A stretch of 48,460 bases of DNA, from positions 1 through 48,460 of the forward strand of contig NZ_CABUOD010000036.1 of NCBI RefSeq assembly GCF_902493135.1, given 5' to 3'. Position 1 is the first letter of the stretch. Each line of letters opens with the position of its first letter. The position numbers were made by a program, and so were the translations under genes. Of this stretch, positions 40,764-48,460 are shown one piece after another. The notes below the pieces were generated by a model. The model was not told where the DNA came from, did no database searches, and saw nothing but the letters and a program-made list of their open reading frames with translations. This stretch comes from an uncultured Parabacteroides sp. Lineage in GTDB: Bacteria > Bacteroidota > Bacteroidia > Bacteroidales > Tannerellaceae.

Positions 40764-41954
40764 GTGAGAAAGTTTTTCGAAAAGAGTATTGAAGGAGGAT
40801 TGCTTATCAGCGGAAGCATCAGCAGTTTTGCTATTTTGCTGATCGTGTTCTTCCTGTTTAAAGAGGCCGGCGGCCTTTTCAATGCTCCGGCCACAGAAGA
40901 AGGGTATGTTCTTGCCGTAAATAAAAACAACGATGTCGGAAAATTATCACCAGAGAAGATCATGGATATCTTCGACGGCAATATAACCAACTGGAAAGAT
41001 ATCAACGGGATGGATCAGGAGATCCTGATATTCCGCTTCTCCGATCTGACCAACTATTATCCGGAGGAAGAACTGGGCGACGAGTTCCAATATGTCCCAC
41101 AGAAGATCAGTGAACTGGTGGCGAAAGAGCCCGGTATCATCGCATTCTTCCCTAAACAATATTTATTGGAAAACGATTTCCAAGGAAAAGTCCTGCCCGA
41201 AGAGAAGATCACATGGGGGGAATTCTTCGGAGGGACGAAATGGTATCCGACCTCCACACCCGCCCCGATATTCGGATTGATCCCCTTGCTGTTAGGGACT
41301 TTGCTGGTCAGTATCGGTGCAATCGTCCTTTCACTTCCTTTCGGAATCGCGGTAGCCATTTACATGGCCGAAATAGCGAATAAGCGGACACGCGACCTCC
41401 TGAAACCGGTCATCGAGTTGCTCGCGGGCATCCCGTCTGTCGTCTATGGTTTCTTCGGCCTGGTGGTGATCGTACCGCTTATCCAGAAAACCTTCAACCT
41501 GCCTGTCGGCGAGACGGCATTTGCCGGCAGCGTGGTCCTGGCGATCATGGCGCTCCCTACGATCATCACCGTTGCCGAAGATGCCATGCGGACGACACCC
41601 CGCGCCATGAAGGAAGCAAGCCTCGCCTTGGGGGCGACCCAATGGCAGACGATCTATAAAGTAATCATCCCGTACTCCATTTCCGGTATTACATCCGCAG
41701 TCGTGTTAGGTATCGGACGTGCGATAGGCGAGACGATGGCCGTCCTGATGGTAACCGGAAACGCGGCTGTCATCCCAACTTCCTTCTTCGAGCCGGTGCG
41801 GACCATTCCCGCGACGATCGCCGCCGAATTAGGTGAAGCTCCCGCCGGAGGCGCACACTACGAGGCCTTGTTCCTGCTCGGCGCCGTCCTCTTCCTGATC
41901 ACGTTGATATTGAGTATCTCCGTCGAGTATATTTCATCTAAAAGAAAAATCTGA
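40764..41954 (+). CDS. pstC: Phosphate ABC transporter permease PstC with an embedded PstS-like segment
   Basis: 396 aa from GTG at 40764 (RBS-like AAAGG 10 bp upstream). The C-terminal 230 residues are a standard PstC: GLIPLLLGTLLVSIGAIVLSLPFGIAVAIYMAEIA, the EAA-type loop EASLALGATQWQTIYKVIIPYSISGI and GRAIGETMAVLMVTGNAA. Between the first membrane helix (about 12-34) and the second (about 170) lies a 110-residue extracytoplasmic part, LAVNKNNDVGKLSPEKIMDIFDGNITNWKDI...VAKEPGIIAFFP. It reads like a stretch of the phosphate-binding protein PstS (NKNN...IFxGxITNWK). No separate pstS is in the window. Start of pstC-pstA-pstB-phoU. Confidence 0.92.
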   Translation: MRKFFEKSIEGGLLISGSISSFAILLIVFFLFKEAGGLFNAPATEEGYVLAVNKNNDVGKLSPEKIMDIFDGNITNWKDINGMDQEILIFRFSDLTNYYPEEELGDEFQYVPQKISELVAKEPGIIAFFPKQYLLENDFQGKVLPEEKITWGEFFGGTKWYPTSTPAPIFGLIPLLLGTLLVSIGAIVLSLPFGIAVAIYMAEIANKRTRDLLKPVIELLAGIPSVVYGFFGLVVIVPLIQKTFNLPVGETAFAGSVVLAIMALPTIITVAEDAMRTTPRAMKEASLALGATQWQTIYKVIIPYSISGITSAVVLGIGRAIGETMAVLMVTGNAAVIPTSFFEPVRTIPATIAAELGEAPAGGAHYEALFLLGAVLFLITLILSISVEYISSKRKI

Positions 41955-41962
41955 TTAGCATT

Positions 41963-42850
41963 ATGGCACCTGTACAAAAGTTAGGAAATATAGACTTGAA
42001 GAAACGGACCTCACAGAGGTTTGCATTTAGCTTCTTCACCCTGTTGAGTTATCTGGTCGTGGCGATCCTGTTCGTGATCTTAGGGTTCATCATCATGAAA
42101 GGAGCCAGCGTGATCAGCTGGGACTTCCTGACGAAAGCACCGGAAGACGGCATGACGAAGGGAGGAATCTTCCCGGCGATCGTCGGGACTTTCTACCTGA
42201 TCCTCGGAAGCAGTATCATCAGTTTCCCGATCGGGATCATGAGTGGCATCTACATGAACGAATATGCGGCCAACGGCAAGCTGGTCCGCTTCATCCGCAT
42301 CATGACAAACAATCTGAGCGGAGTCCCGTCGGTCGTATTCGGCTTGTTCGGTATGTCGCTGTTCGTCAATACGCTGGGTTGGGGCGACTCGATCATAGCC
42401 GGTTCGTTTACGTTGGCATTGATGTCGCTGCCCCTGATTATCCGCACGACGGAAGAGGCCCTGAAAAGTATCGACGACTCGTTCCGGCACGGCAGCCTGG
42501 CTTTGGGCGCAACGAAGTTACAGACCATCCGCCGGGTCGTGCTCCCGATGGCTTTCCCGAATATCATCACCGGCCTGATCTTGTCGGTCGGACGCGTATC
42601 GGGCGAGACGGCGCCGATCCTGTTCACCGTGGCGGCCTATTTCCTTCCCCAATTGCCGGGAAGCATCTTCGACCAGTGCATGGCATTGCCTTACCATTTG
42701 TATGTCATTTCGACCAGCGGAACGGACATCGAAGCTTCGCGCGGCATGGCATACGGAACGGCTTTGGTCTTGATCGCGATCGTCCTGGTCGTCAACCTGC
42801 TGGCGAACCTATTGCGTAACTATTTTGCCAAGAAAGTAAAAATGAATTAA
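41963..42850 (+). CDS. pstA: Phosphate ABC transporter permease PstA
   Basis: 295 aa with six membrane helices. SFFTLLSYLVVAILFVILGFIIMKGA is the first helix; GGIFPAIVGTFYLILGSSIISFPIGIMSGIYMNEYA and the EAA loop HGSLALGATKLQTIRRVVLPMAFPNIITG are characteristic of PstA, as are GRVSGETAPILFTVAA and the last helix near the C-terminus. It pairs with PstC to form the inner-membrane channel. It begins 8 bp after pstC and ends 13 bp before pstB. Confidence 0.95.
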   Translation: MAPVQKLGNIDLKKRTSQRFAFSFFTLLSYLVVAILFVILGFIIMKGASVISWDFLTKAPEDGMTKGGIFPAIVGTFYLILGSSIISFPIGIMSGIYMNEYAANGKLVRFIRIMTNNLSGVPSVVFGLFGMSLFVNTLGWGDSIIAGSFTLALMSLPLIIRTTEEALKSIDDSFRHGSLALGATKLQTIRRVVLPMAFPNIITGLILSVGRVSGETAPILFTVAAYFLPQLPGSIFDQCMALPYHLYVISTSGTDIEASRGMAYGTALVLIAIVLVVNLLANLLRNYFAKKVKMN

Positions 42851-42863
42851 TGGATAATTATTT

Positions 42864-43616
42864 ATGATAAAGATTGATGCTCAAAACGTAGACTTCTACT
42901 ATGGCGACTTTCATGCTTTGAAGAATATTTCAATGCAGATAGAAGCGAATACCTCGGTTGCCTTCATCGGCCCGTCGGGGTGTGGAAAGTCTACCTTCCT
43001 CCGCTTGTTCAACCGCATGAACGACCTCATCCCCGACACACGTCTGGAAGGTAAGATATTCATCGACGGACGAAACATATACGACAAGGGGGAAAAAGTC
43101 GATACGCTCCGTAAGAATGTCGGGATGGTGTTCCAGAAACCGAACCCGTTCCCGAAAACGATCTTCGAAAATGTGGCATACGGCCTCCGGGTAAATGGTG
43201 TCAAGGATCATGAATATATCGAAGAGACCGTTGTCAGAAGCCTGAAACAAGTGGTTCTCTGGGACGAGGTGAAGGATAAGTTGAAGGACTCTGCTTTCGC
43301 CCTTTCCGGCGGCCAGCAGCAACGCCTTTGCATCGCACGGGCTTTGGCTGTCTCGCCTTCCATCTTGCTGATGGACGAGCCGACTTCTGCCCTCGACCCG
43401 ATCTCCACAAGCAAGATCGAAGATTTGATTCATGAACTGAAAAAGGAATACACGATCGTGATCGTCACACACAATATGCAGCAGGCTGCCCGTGTAAGCG
43501 ACAAGACGGGATATTTCTATTTAGGCGAACTGATCGAATACGGCGAGACCCGTAAGATCTTCACCAATCCGGAGAAAGAATCGACGCAGAATTATATTAC
43601 AGGGAGATTCGGGTGA
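42864..43616 (+). CDS. pstB: Phosphate ABC transporter ATPase PstB
   Basis: 250 aa. Walker A GPSGCGKST at 36-44, Q-loop in VGMVFQKPNPFP, signature LSGGQQQRLCIARALAV, Walker B ILLMDEPTSALD and switch His in IVTHNMQQA; the end STQNYITGRFG is the PstB C-terminal motif. It powers phosphate import. A 38-bp gap of heptamer repeats separates it from phoU. Confidence 0.97.
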   Translation: MIKIDAQNVDFYYGDFHALKNISMQIEANTSVAFIGPSGCGKSTFLRLFNRMNDLIPDTRLEGKIFIDGRNIYDKGEKVDTLRKNVGMVFQKPNPFPKTIFENVAYGLRVNGVKDHEYIEETVVRSLKQVVLWDEVKDKLKDSAFALSGGQQQRLCIARALAVSPSILLMDEPTSALDPISTSKIEDLIHELKKEYTIVIVTHNMQQAARVSDKTGYFYLGELIEYGETRKIFTNPEKESTQNYITGRFG

Positions 43617-43620
43617 TTGG

Positions 43621-43655
43621 GAATTAAGAATTAAGAATTAAAAATTAAGAATTGA
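43621..43655. repeat. 7-bp tandem repeat in the pstB-phoU gap, five units
   Basis: GAATTAA three times (43621-43641), AAATTAA and GAATTGA. The last unit ends in the first base of the phoU start codon, so it holds the position where a ribosome-binding site would lie. Confidence 0.7.
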
Positions 43656-44329
43656 TGAAGGTTATTGAACAAGAGATTGCGACGCTAAAGAATACGATCA
43701 ACGAGATGTGGGCACTGGTCCACCAGCAGATATACAATGCCGGCGAAGCCATGCTGACCGGAGACAAGGAGCTTGCCTATAAAGTCCTCAGCCGTGAACG
43801 TCGCGTGAATGCATTCGAGTTGAAAATCGACAGTGATTGCGAGGATATCATCGCTTTGTACGCACCGGTGGCCATCGACCTGCGCTTCGTACTTGCCATG
43901 TACAAGATCAATACGAACCTGGAACGCCTCGGCGACTTCGCCGAAAGCATCGCACGCTTCTCCGTGAACCTGCCGGAAGGAGAGCCGATCGACCCGGAAC
44001 TGGTGAAGATCACCCGCGTGGAAAAGATGTTGCAGGAACTGCTCACCATGATATCACTGGCGCAGGAAGCCTTCGAAAAGGAAAACTCCGAGATCGCATC
44101 CCGTATCTTCCTGAAAGATACTATCATCGACAAGATCAATCACGATTCGACTCCCCTCATCGCCCAATATATCGAAGCGCATCCGGGCAGCGCCCTTGCC
44201 GGCCTTTACATGGCAGGCGTCATCCGCAAGATGGAACGTTTCGGCGACCATTGCACCAATATCGCAGAAGAACTGATCTTCTTCTTAGATGCAAAGGTGA
44301 TGAAGCACATGGGGAAAACCGAGAATTGA
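43655..44329 (+). CDS. phoU: Phosphate signalling regulator PhoU
   Basis: 224 aa from the ATG at 43655 (a TTG directly before it is less likely). Two three-helix-bundle repeats are present, each with the PhoU metal-site pattern: EFELKIDSDCEDIIALYAPVAIDLRFVLAMYKINTNLERLGDFAESIA and KMERFGDHCTNIAEELIFFLDAKVMKH. PhoU binds Pst components and the PhoR kinase and keeps the Pho regulon off when phosphate is ample. Last of the pst genes. Its stop is 14 bp before palindrome array D. Confidence 0.93.
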   Translation: MKVIEQEIATLKNTINEMWALVHQQIYNAGEAMLTGDKELAYKVLSRERRVNAFELKIDSDCEDIIALYAPVAIDLRFVLAMYKINTNLERLGDFAESIARFSVNLPEGEPIDPELVKITRVEKMLQELLTMISLAQEAFEKENSEIASRIFLKDTIIDKINHDSTPLIAQYIEAHPGSALAGLYMAGVIRKMERFGDHCTNIAEELIFFLDAKVMKHMGKTEN

Positions 44330-44343
44330 ATTTCGGCGCCTTC

Positions 44344-44453
44344 CTTGGCGCTGTTTAGCGCTGCCTAAGGCGCGGAACAGCGCCAGGGAAGGCGCGGAAC
44401 AGCGCGCGAGGGGGCGCCAAACAGCGCCAACGGTGTCGCCGAACTGCGACAAC
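44344..44453. repeat. Palindrome array D, 22-bp period, GC-rich
   Basis: Five units: GGCGC-TGTTTA-GCGCT (44347-44362), GGCGC-GGAACA-GCGCC (44369-44384), GGCGC-GGAACA-GCGCG (44391-44406), GGCGC-CAAACA-GCGCC (44413-44428) and GTCGC-CGAACT-GCGAC (44435-44450). Centres at 44354.5, 44376.5, 44398.5, 44420.5 and 44442.5, exactly 22 bp apart. The first unit's loop is the reverse complement type of the others, so it is inverted. An overlapping GCGCC-TTCCTT-GGCGC (44336-44351) precedes. Base composition contrasts sharply with arrays A and C. Confidence 0.85.
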
Positions 44454-44478
44454 CGCCCCCCAGTTCAACTCTTTTTAA

Positions 44479-44486
44479 TATCTTTG
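44479..44486 (+). promoter_or_regulatory. -7 element of the phosphate-type porin gene
   Basis: TATCTTTG, exact consensus, 32 bp before the ATG at 44518. The -33 region falls at the edge of palindrome array D and lacks a TTG. Confidence 0.55.
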
Positions 44487-44517
44487 TGCCTTGAATCAAA
44501 AACTATCAGTATCGACA

Positions 44518-45720
44518 ATGAAACGACTCACGGCATTCCGGCTGTCAGCCCTCCTTTTATGGACTATTTCCGTACAGGCGCAATCCTTCATTCCCGAACG
44601 GGATTCATCGGACATCTCCCTCTTTGAATACGCGACGAAGATTCCCAAGCGCACGAATGTATTCAACCTGGACCTGGAGATGCACGCTTCTTTCAACACA
44701 TTCTTCACCGGAAAGAAACTGGACGAGGCCGCTTTCCGTTTCAACCACATCAAGGTCGAAGCGACCGGAGAGGTTAACGACCGGCTTTTCTACTGGTACC
44801 GCCAAAACCTCAACCAGGGGAATGAAGGCATGGATCTGGAGAACCTGCCGGAATCGATCGAATATGCCCTGATCGGCTACCGTCTCAACGATCAGTTCAC
44901 GGTTACTTTAGGGAAACAGGATGCTGCCTGGGGCGGATTCGAATATGACCTCGACCCGTATGCGATATATGAATACAGCGACATGAACGAATACATGGAT
45001 TGCTATTTCACCGGGGTCACACTGGGTTATCAGCCGGTCCCTTCACAGGAACTTCGCTTACAGGTCACGGACAACCGCATCGGGAGCATGGAGGACGCTT
45101 ACGGCACGCTTCCTGCCGGAATCGAAAAACCCCGCGCCCCGCTTTTCTACACCTTCAATTGGAACAGCAGCTATCTGGACGAAGTCCTGAACCTCCGTTA
45201 TTCGGCCACCGCCGGCGAACAGGCAAAAGGGAAATGGATGTATATGGCATGGGCCGGGCACAACGTTTGCACGGGGCCGTTCGACGGGTATCTGGATGTG
45301 ATGTACACGCGCGGTCCGCTCGATCCGTCAGGCATCCTGACGGAACTGGTTCCGCCGTCCGGTGAGAATGAGGAAGAAGCTGTCTGCCTGCGTAATGTCC
45401 AGTATCTTTCACTCGTGGCGGAGATGAATTACCGCTTTCATCCGAAATGGAACGCCTTTGCCAAAGGGATGTACGAAACCGGCTCGGTCTATAAGGCCGG
45501 AGATGGAGAAGGAGAACTCCCCAAAGGCAAATACCGTACGGCATGGGGCTATCAGGCCGGTATCGAATTCTATCCGATGGCGGATGAGAACCTGCATATC
45601 TTCCTGACCGGAACAGCCCGCTCTTACCACCTGACGGAAAAAGCAAAAGCGCTGGGCGCTTCGATTGAAAACACACAGCGCTTGTCGGTGGGGTTCATCT
45701 ATAAATTACCGCTTTATTAA
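44518..45720 (+). CDS. Phosphate-selective porin (OprO/OprP-like)
   Basis: 400 aa from the ATG giving MKRLTAFRLSALLLWTISVQAQS, a signal peptide cleaved near QAQ; nine more upstream residues are possible but would sit before the signal and overlap the leader. The barrel shows NLDLEMHASFNTFF, FRFNHIKVEATGEVNDRLFYWYRQNLN, YRLNDQFTVTLGKQDAAWGGFEYD and ends in FIYKLPLY with a terminal aromatic residue. This fits the porin O/P family (PF07396-type). Its place directly behind pst-phoU suggests that it lets phosphate across the outer membrane, although it has its own promoter and no GTAAYACC repeats were seen there. Confidence 0.8.
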   Translation: MKRLTAFRLSALLLWTISVQAQSFIPERDSSDISLFEYATKIPKRTNVFNLDLEMHASFNTFFTGKKLDEAAFRFNHIKVEATGEVNDRLFYWYRQNLNQGNEGMDLENLPESIEYALIGYRLNDQFTVTLGKQDAAWGGFEYDLDPYAIYEYSDMNEYMDCYFTGVTLGYQPVPSQELRLQVTDNRIGSMEDAYGTLPAGIEKPRAPLFYTFNWNSSYLDEVLNLRYSATAGEQAKGKWMYMAWAGHNVCTGPFDGYLDVMYTRGPLDPSGILTELVPPSGENEEEAVCLRNVQYLSLVAEMNYRFHPKWNAFAKGMYETGSVYKAGDGEGELPKGKYRTAWGYQAGIEFYPMADENLHIFLTGTARSYHLTEKAKALGASIENTQRLSVGFIYKLPLY

Positions 45721-45745
45721 TTTTTTCATTTATCTTCCGTATGTA

Positions 45746-48175
45746 TCAAAACATCAGTCCCAACTGATCCCCGGCCTGCAATTCCACCGCCAACATGCCA
45801 TCAACAACCGGGAGAGAGACGGCTTTTTGGTTGATCTTGATGCTCATATTCGCCGAATCGGCCGGGAGCTTGATACGGAACGAACCGGGAACCAAGGCTT
45901 TCAAACCGGCTTCCGTCAACCGGCCTTCTTTCCATTTGGCAGACACTTCACCGCCTCCACGGACTTTCAGGCCTTTGAAGCTGCCGCTTTTCCAGGCGGA
46001 AGGCAAGGCGGGAAGCAGTTCGATTTCTCCCGTCTGGCTCTGTACCAGCATTTCGGCAATACCGGCACAACCGCCAAAGTTACCGTCTATCTGGAAAGGA
46101 GGATGCGCACAGAACAGGTTCGGATAGGTCCCGCCGCCATTCGTCATATTCGTCTTACGGTCCACACACGGACGGAGCAGGTCAACAAGCAACTTATAAG
46201 CATGGTCGCCATCGTGCAAACGCGCCCAGAAATTGATCTTCCAGGCCATCGACCATCCCGTGCTCTTATCGCCACGGGCCACAAGCGATTTGCGGGCGGC
46301 CTCGGCAAGCTCAGGCGTACGCTTCATCGATATCTCATTGCCCGGATACAAACCGTAAAGATGGGAGACATGGCGATGATGCGGTTCTACCTCTTCAAAC
46401 GGTTCGAGCCATTCCATGACACGGCCGTCCTTGCCGATTATCGTCGGCATCAGGCGGGCACGTTTATCTGCCAGTTCGCCGGCGAAGGCGGAATCGATCC
46501 CTAAGATACCGGCAGCCTCGATCGTATTGGTGAACAGTTCGCGGACGATCTGGTTGTCCATCGTCGAACCGGCACAGATATGCGCCGTCTTGCCGTTCGG
46601 CAACTTATACCCGTTTTCAGGCGAAGTGGTCGGAGCCGTCACCAGATATTTGTTACGGGGATCTTCCACCAGCATATCCACAAAGAACCGGGAAGCCCCT
46701 TTCAACACAGGATACACATCTTTCAGATATTCCTTATCCAAGGTATAGAGATAATGCATGTACAGATGCTCGCAAAGCCAAGCGGCAGAAGTATTGGTCG
46801 CTCCCCATGACGGATGTTCGCCCGGTGCGGTGAACTCCCAGACATTTCCCAGGATATGCGTCACCCATCCACCGGCATTATAATAGGCTTTAGCCGTCCG
46901 TTCGCCACTGGCAACCTGCTGTTTCGTCCATTCCACAAGCGGAAGATGGAGCTCGGAAAGGTTCGCCACCTCAGCCGGCCAATGGTTCATCTGAAGATTG
47001 ATATTCAAATGATAGTCGCCGTTCCAGGGCGTATTAATCGTATTGCACCACAATCCCTGCAAGTTGGGCGGCAACAGCCCTACACGTGTGGAAGAGATCA
47101 GCAGATAGCGGCCGAACTGGAAATAGAGCGCACATAAGGAAGGATCGTCCGGATCGGCATTGAAAGCGGCGAGGCGCTCGTCTATCGGCAGATCCTCACG
47201 GGAAGAATGCCCCAAATCCAGGTCCGCACGACCGAACAGGGAACGGTAGGCTGCAATATGCCCTTTCTTCAAAGAGGCGAAATCTTTCTTTTCGGCATTC
47301 GCCAACAGGGAAGCGATCTTCCCCTCCAAGTCCTTATCAAAATAATCGGTCGCCATGCTTACCAGCAGAATCGCTTCGGAGGCATTCCGCACGGAAACAG
47401 TCGAATCGCCCGGAGTCACATTTCCCCCTTTCGGCAGGATGACGCGAACGCGCGACGCATAGCGGAGACCTTTCATCTCCAGCGTATCGACACCGTCAGG
47501 CATTTGCCCTTGCATCAGAAGGTCATGGCCGTCGGCCGTCACCTTATAGTGTTCCGGACGGTTCATGCCAAACGAGAAATTCAATGCCCTATCCGCATCG
47601 GCAGTCAGATGGATCACTCCCAAATCATCGGCAAAAGAGGTAAAGACTTCACGCTCATACGCCACCTTTCCCCTTCTAAAAGAAGCTGTTGCAATCGCGT
47701 TGTCAAGGTTCAATTCACGCCTGTATCCGGAAATCGAATCGGAGTTGCCTTGATAATCGTAATTCAGGATGAGGTTGCCCAACAGTTGGTAACTGCCATA
47801 CGGGACATTCGCCCCTTGGCCCTGCCCGCTCCCCTCGCCTTTGCAGACGAAAGTATTGTACATCAATTCCTGTGCCTCGTCGTTACGTCCTTCGAACAGA
47901 AGTTTGCGGATCGTCCCCAACGAGTAATATGCCTGCGGGTTATCTGTATCCTGCTTACTGCCCGACCACATGGAGATCTCGTTCAAGACAATCTTTTCCG
48001 TATCGACCCCTCCGTCCGGCATCAATCCGAGGCGTCCGTTGCCCAGAGGAAACGTCTCTTCCCATATCTCGGCCGGAGCATCGAAATGATAAGACAACGG
48101 TTTGCCCGTTTTCACTTCCGGCATACTGCATCCTGCGAGGATCAGCAATACGAATGATAGACATTTTAGTTTCAT
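45746..48175 (-). CDS. Family GH95 alpha-L-fucosidase, lipoprotein
   Basis: 809 aa from the ATG at 48173-48175. A longer open frame extends upstream, but this Met begins the signal peptide with lipobox LILAGCS. N-terminal GH95 beta domain (PLSYHFDAPAEIWEETFPLGNGRLGLMPDGGVDTEKIVLNEISMWSGSKQD), then the (alpha/alpha)6 barrel with NLQGLWCNTINTPWNGDYHLNINLQMNHWPAEVANLSELH, HPSWGATNTSAAWLCEHLYMHYLYT, SPENGY, HRHVSHLYGLYPG and IDGNFGGCAGIAEMLVQSQTGEIELLPALP. These are the signature blocks of 1,2-alpha-L-fucosidases. It probably removes terminal fucose from mucin or milk glycans. Convergent with the porin gene, 25 bp apart. Confidence 0.95.
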   Translation of the reverse strand: MKLKCLSFVLLILAGCSMPEVKTGKPLSYHFDAPAEIWEETFPLGNGRLGLMPDGGVDTEKIVLNEISMWSGSKQDTDNPQAYYSLGTIRKLLFEGRNDEAQELMYNTFVCKGEGSGQGQGANVPYGSYQLLGNLILNYDYQGNSDSISGYRRELNLDNAIATASFRRGKVAYEREVFTSFADDLGVIHLTADADRALNFSFGMNRPEHYKVTADGHDLLMQGQMPDGVDTLEMKGLRYASRVRVILPKGGNVTPGDSTVSVRNASEAILLVSMATDYFDKDLEGKIASLLANAEKKDFASLKKGHIAAYRSLFGRADLDLGHSSREDLPIDERLAAFNADPDDPSLCALYFQFGRYLLISSTRVGLLPPNLQGLWCNTINTPWNGDYHLNINLQMNHWPAEVANLSELHLPLVEWTKQQVASGERTAKAYYNAGGWVTHILGNVWEFTAPGEHPSWGATNTSAAWLCEHLYMHYLYTLDKEYLKDVYPVLKGASRFFVDMLVEDPRNKYLVTAPTTSPENGYKLPNGKTAHICAGSTMDNQIVRELFTNTIEAAGILGIDSAFAGELADKRARLMPTIIGKDGRVMEWLEPFEEVEPHHRHVSHLYGLYPGNEISMKRTPELAEAARKSLVARGDKSTGWSMAWKINFWARLHDGDHAYKLLVDLLRPCVDRKTNMTNGGGTYPNLFCAHPPFQIDGNFGGCAGIAEMLVQSQTGEIELLPALPSAWKSGSFKGLKVRGGGEVSAKWKEGRLTEAGLKALVPGSFRIKLPADSANMSIKINQKAVSLPVVDGMLAVELQAGDQLGLMF

Positions 48176-48208
48176 AGTATTAAAATATTTAATAATTATA
48201 TTTTCTCT

Positions 48209-48236
48209 CTTACTTTTCTCTTGAAAGAAAAGTAAG
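48209..48236. repeat. Hairpin CTTACTTTTCT/AGAAAAGTAAG upstream of the fucosidase gene
   Basis: CTTACTTTTCT (48209-48219) and AGAAAAGTAAG (48226-48236) form a perfect 11-bp stem. This sequence and the following ones (AAGTTCAAGGC...) look like a dispersed repeat common in Bacteroidota genomes; the open frame through it on the minus strand is probably spurious. No promoter was recognised in 48176-48460. Confidence 0.55.
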
Positions 48237-48379
48237 CAAAAGTTCAAGGCTGAACCGTCCAGGCTACTCCGGGCAAAGGCTACGCTGTCGTCTGCGAAAC
48301 TCGCTTCGCTCAAACAGCGCAGGCTCCTACCGCTCCGCCTTTCCCCTCCGCTTTACGCCTGTCCGCTTAGGCCTTTCAT

Positions 48380-48450
48380 AGAAAGCTACGCTTTCTCTTG
48401 GGATAGCCGATACTGCCTGCTACATAGGTGTCGGTATCGGCCATCCCCAA
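48380..48450. repeat. Two nested-strength hairpins at the window end
   Basis: AGAAAGC-TAC-GCTTTCT (48380-48396) is followed by a long stem: TTGGGAT (48398-48404) with ATCCCCAA (48443-48450) and GCCGATAC (48406-48413) with GTATCGGC (48434-48441). I see no gene after 48176; this 285-bp end appears to be repeat-type intergenic DNA. Confidence 0.55.
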
Positions 48451-48460
48451 AGAGCCGTCA

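Noticed and set aside
48176..48313. N-terminal extension of the GH95 fucosidase
   Set aside because: The added residues precede a clear signal peptide and lipobox and are encoded by hairpin-repeat DNA.

Overview
The window is chromosomal DNA of a gut member of the phylum Bacteroidota, most probably Parabacteroides or a close relative. The grounds are promoters of the form TTG-N18-20-TAnnTTTG, lipoprotein boxes followed by acidic residues, SprA, DUF4884, DUF4924, DUF6722 and DUF4469-type proteins, many outer-membrane beta-barrels, and the C-terminal end of a DUF6383-type protein, a family I associate with Parabacteroides. No rRNA, tRNA, prophage, insertion sequence or CRISPR array was found.

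Layout. 1-570: 3' end of a DUF6383 protein. 808-1953 (-): a two-domain Rid/YjgF-like protein. 2076-8125 (-): a tight five-gene operon of porin, circularly permuted imelysin-like lipoprotein, di-heme oxidoreductase, second porin and mono-heme cytochrome c lipoprotein; I read it as an envelope iron or redox system. 8126-9200: a regulatory region with a candidate small RNA, a DUF4884 lipoprotein gene, and two copies of the palindrome TACCTA-N4-TAGGTA that link the operon to the peroxide-defence genes. 9201-11338 (+): ahpC-ahpF. 11661-18010 (-): S9 peptidase, GH20 hexosaminidase, Dabb-domain lipoprotein, MBL-fold hydrolase. 18109-22145 (+): Mur-ligase-like protein, DUF4924, rfbD, prfC. 22236-25706 (-): two small membrane proteins, YjjG-like phosphatase, coiled-coil lipoprotein, rsmI and a conserved hypothetical gene. 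25931-30685 (+): dxs, trkA, trkH. 30718-32302 (-): a ParE-type toxin-antitoxin pair and a DUF4469/HU-like protein. 32498-40600 (+): ruvA and the giant type IX secretion translocon gene sprA. 40764-45720 (+): pstC-pstA-pstB-phoU and a phosphate-type porin. 45746-48175 (-): GH95 alpha-fucosidase. 48176-48460: hairpin-rich repeat-like DNA.

How the genes work together. The pst genes with the OprO/P-like porin form a phosphate-uptake locus; three direct repeats at 11/22-bp spacing overlap the pstC promoter like a Pho box. ahpCF is a complete peroxidase system. GH20, GH95 and the S9 peptidase fit host glycan and peptide scavenging. sprA, and a C-terminal domain in the DUF6383 fragment that resembles a type IX sorting domain, point to type IX secretion.

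Most unusual signal. Four stretches (17080-17187, 20446-20523, 31387-31472, 44344-44453) each hold four or five short palindromes whose centres are almost exactly 22 bp apart (24 bp in one array). The palindrome sequence differs between arrays, and every array sits at the 3' end of a gene. A second repeat class, imperfect 7-bp repeats, fills the gaps trkA-trkH, ruvA-sprA and pstB-phoU. I know of no description of the palindrome arrays.
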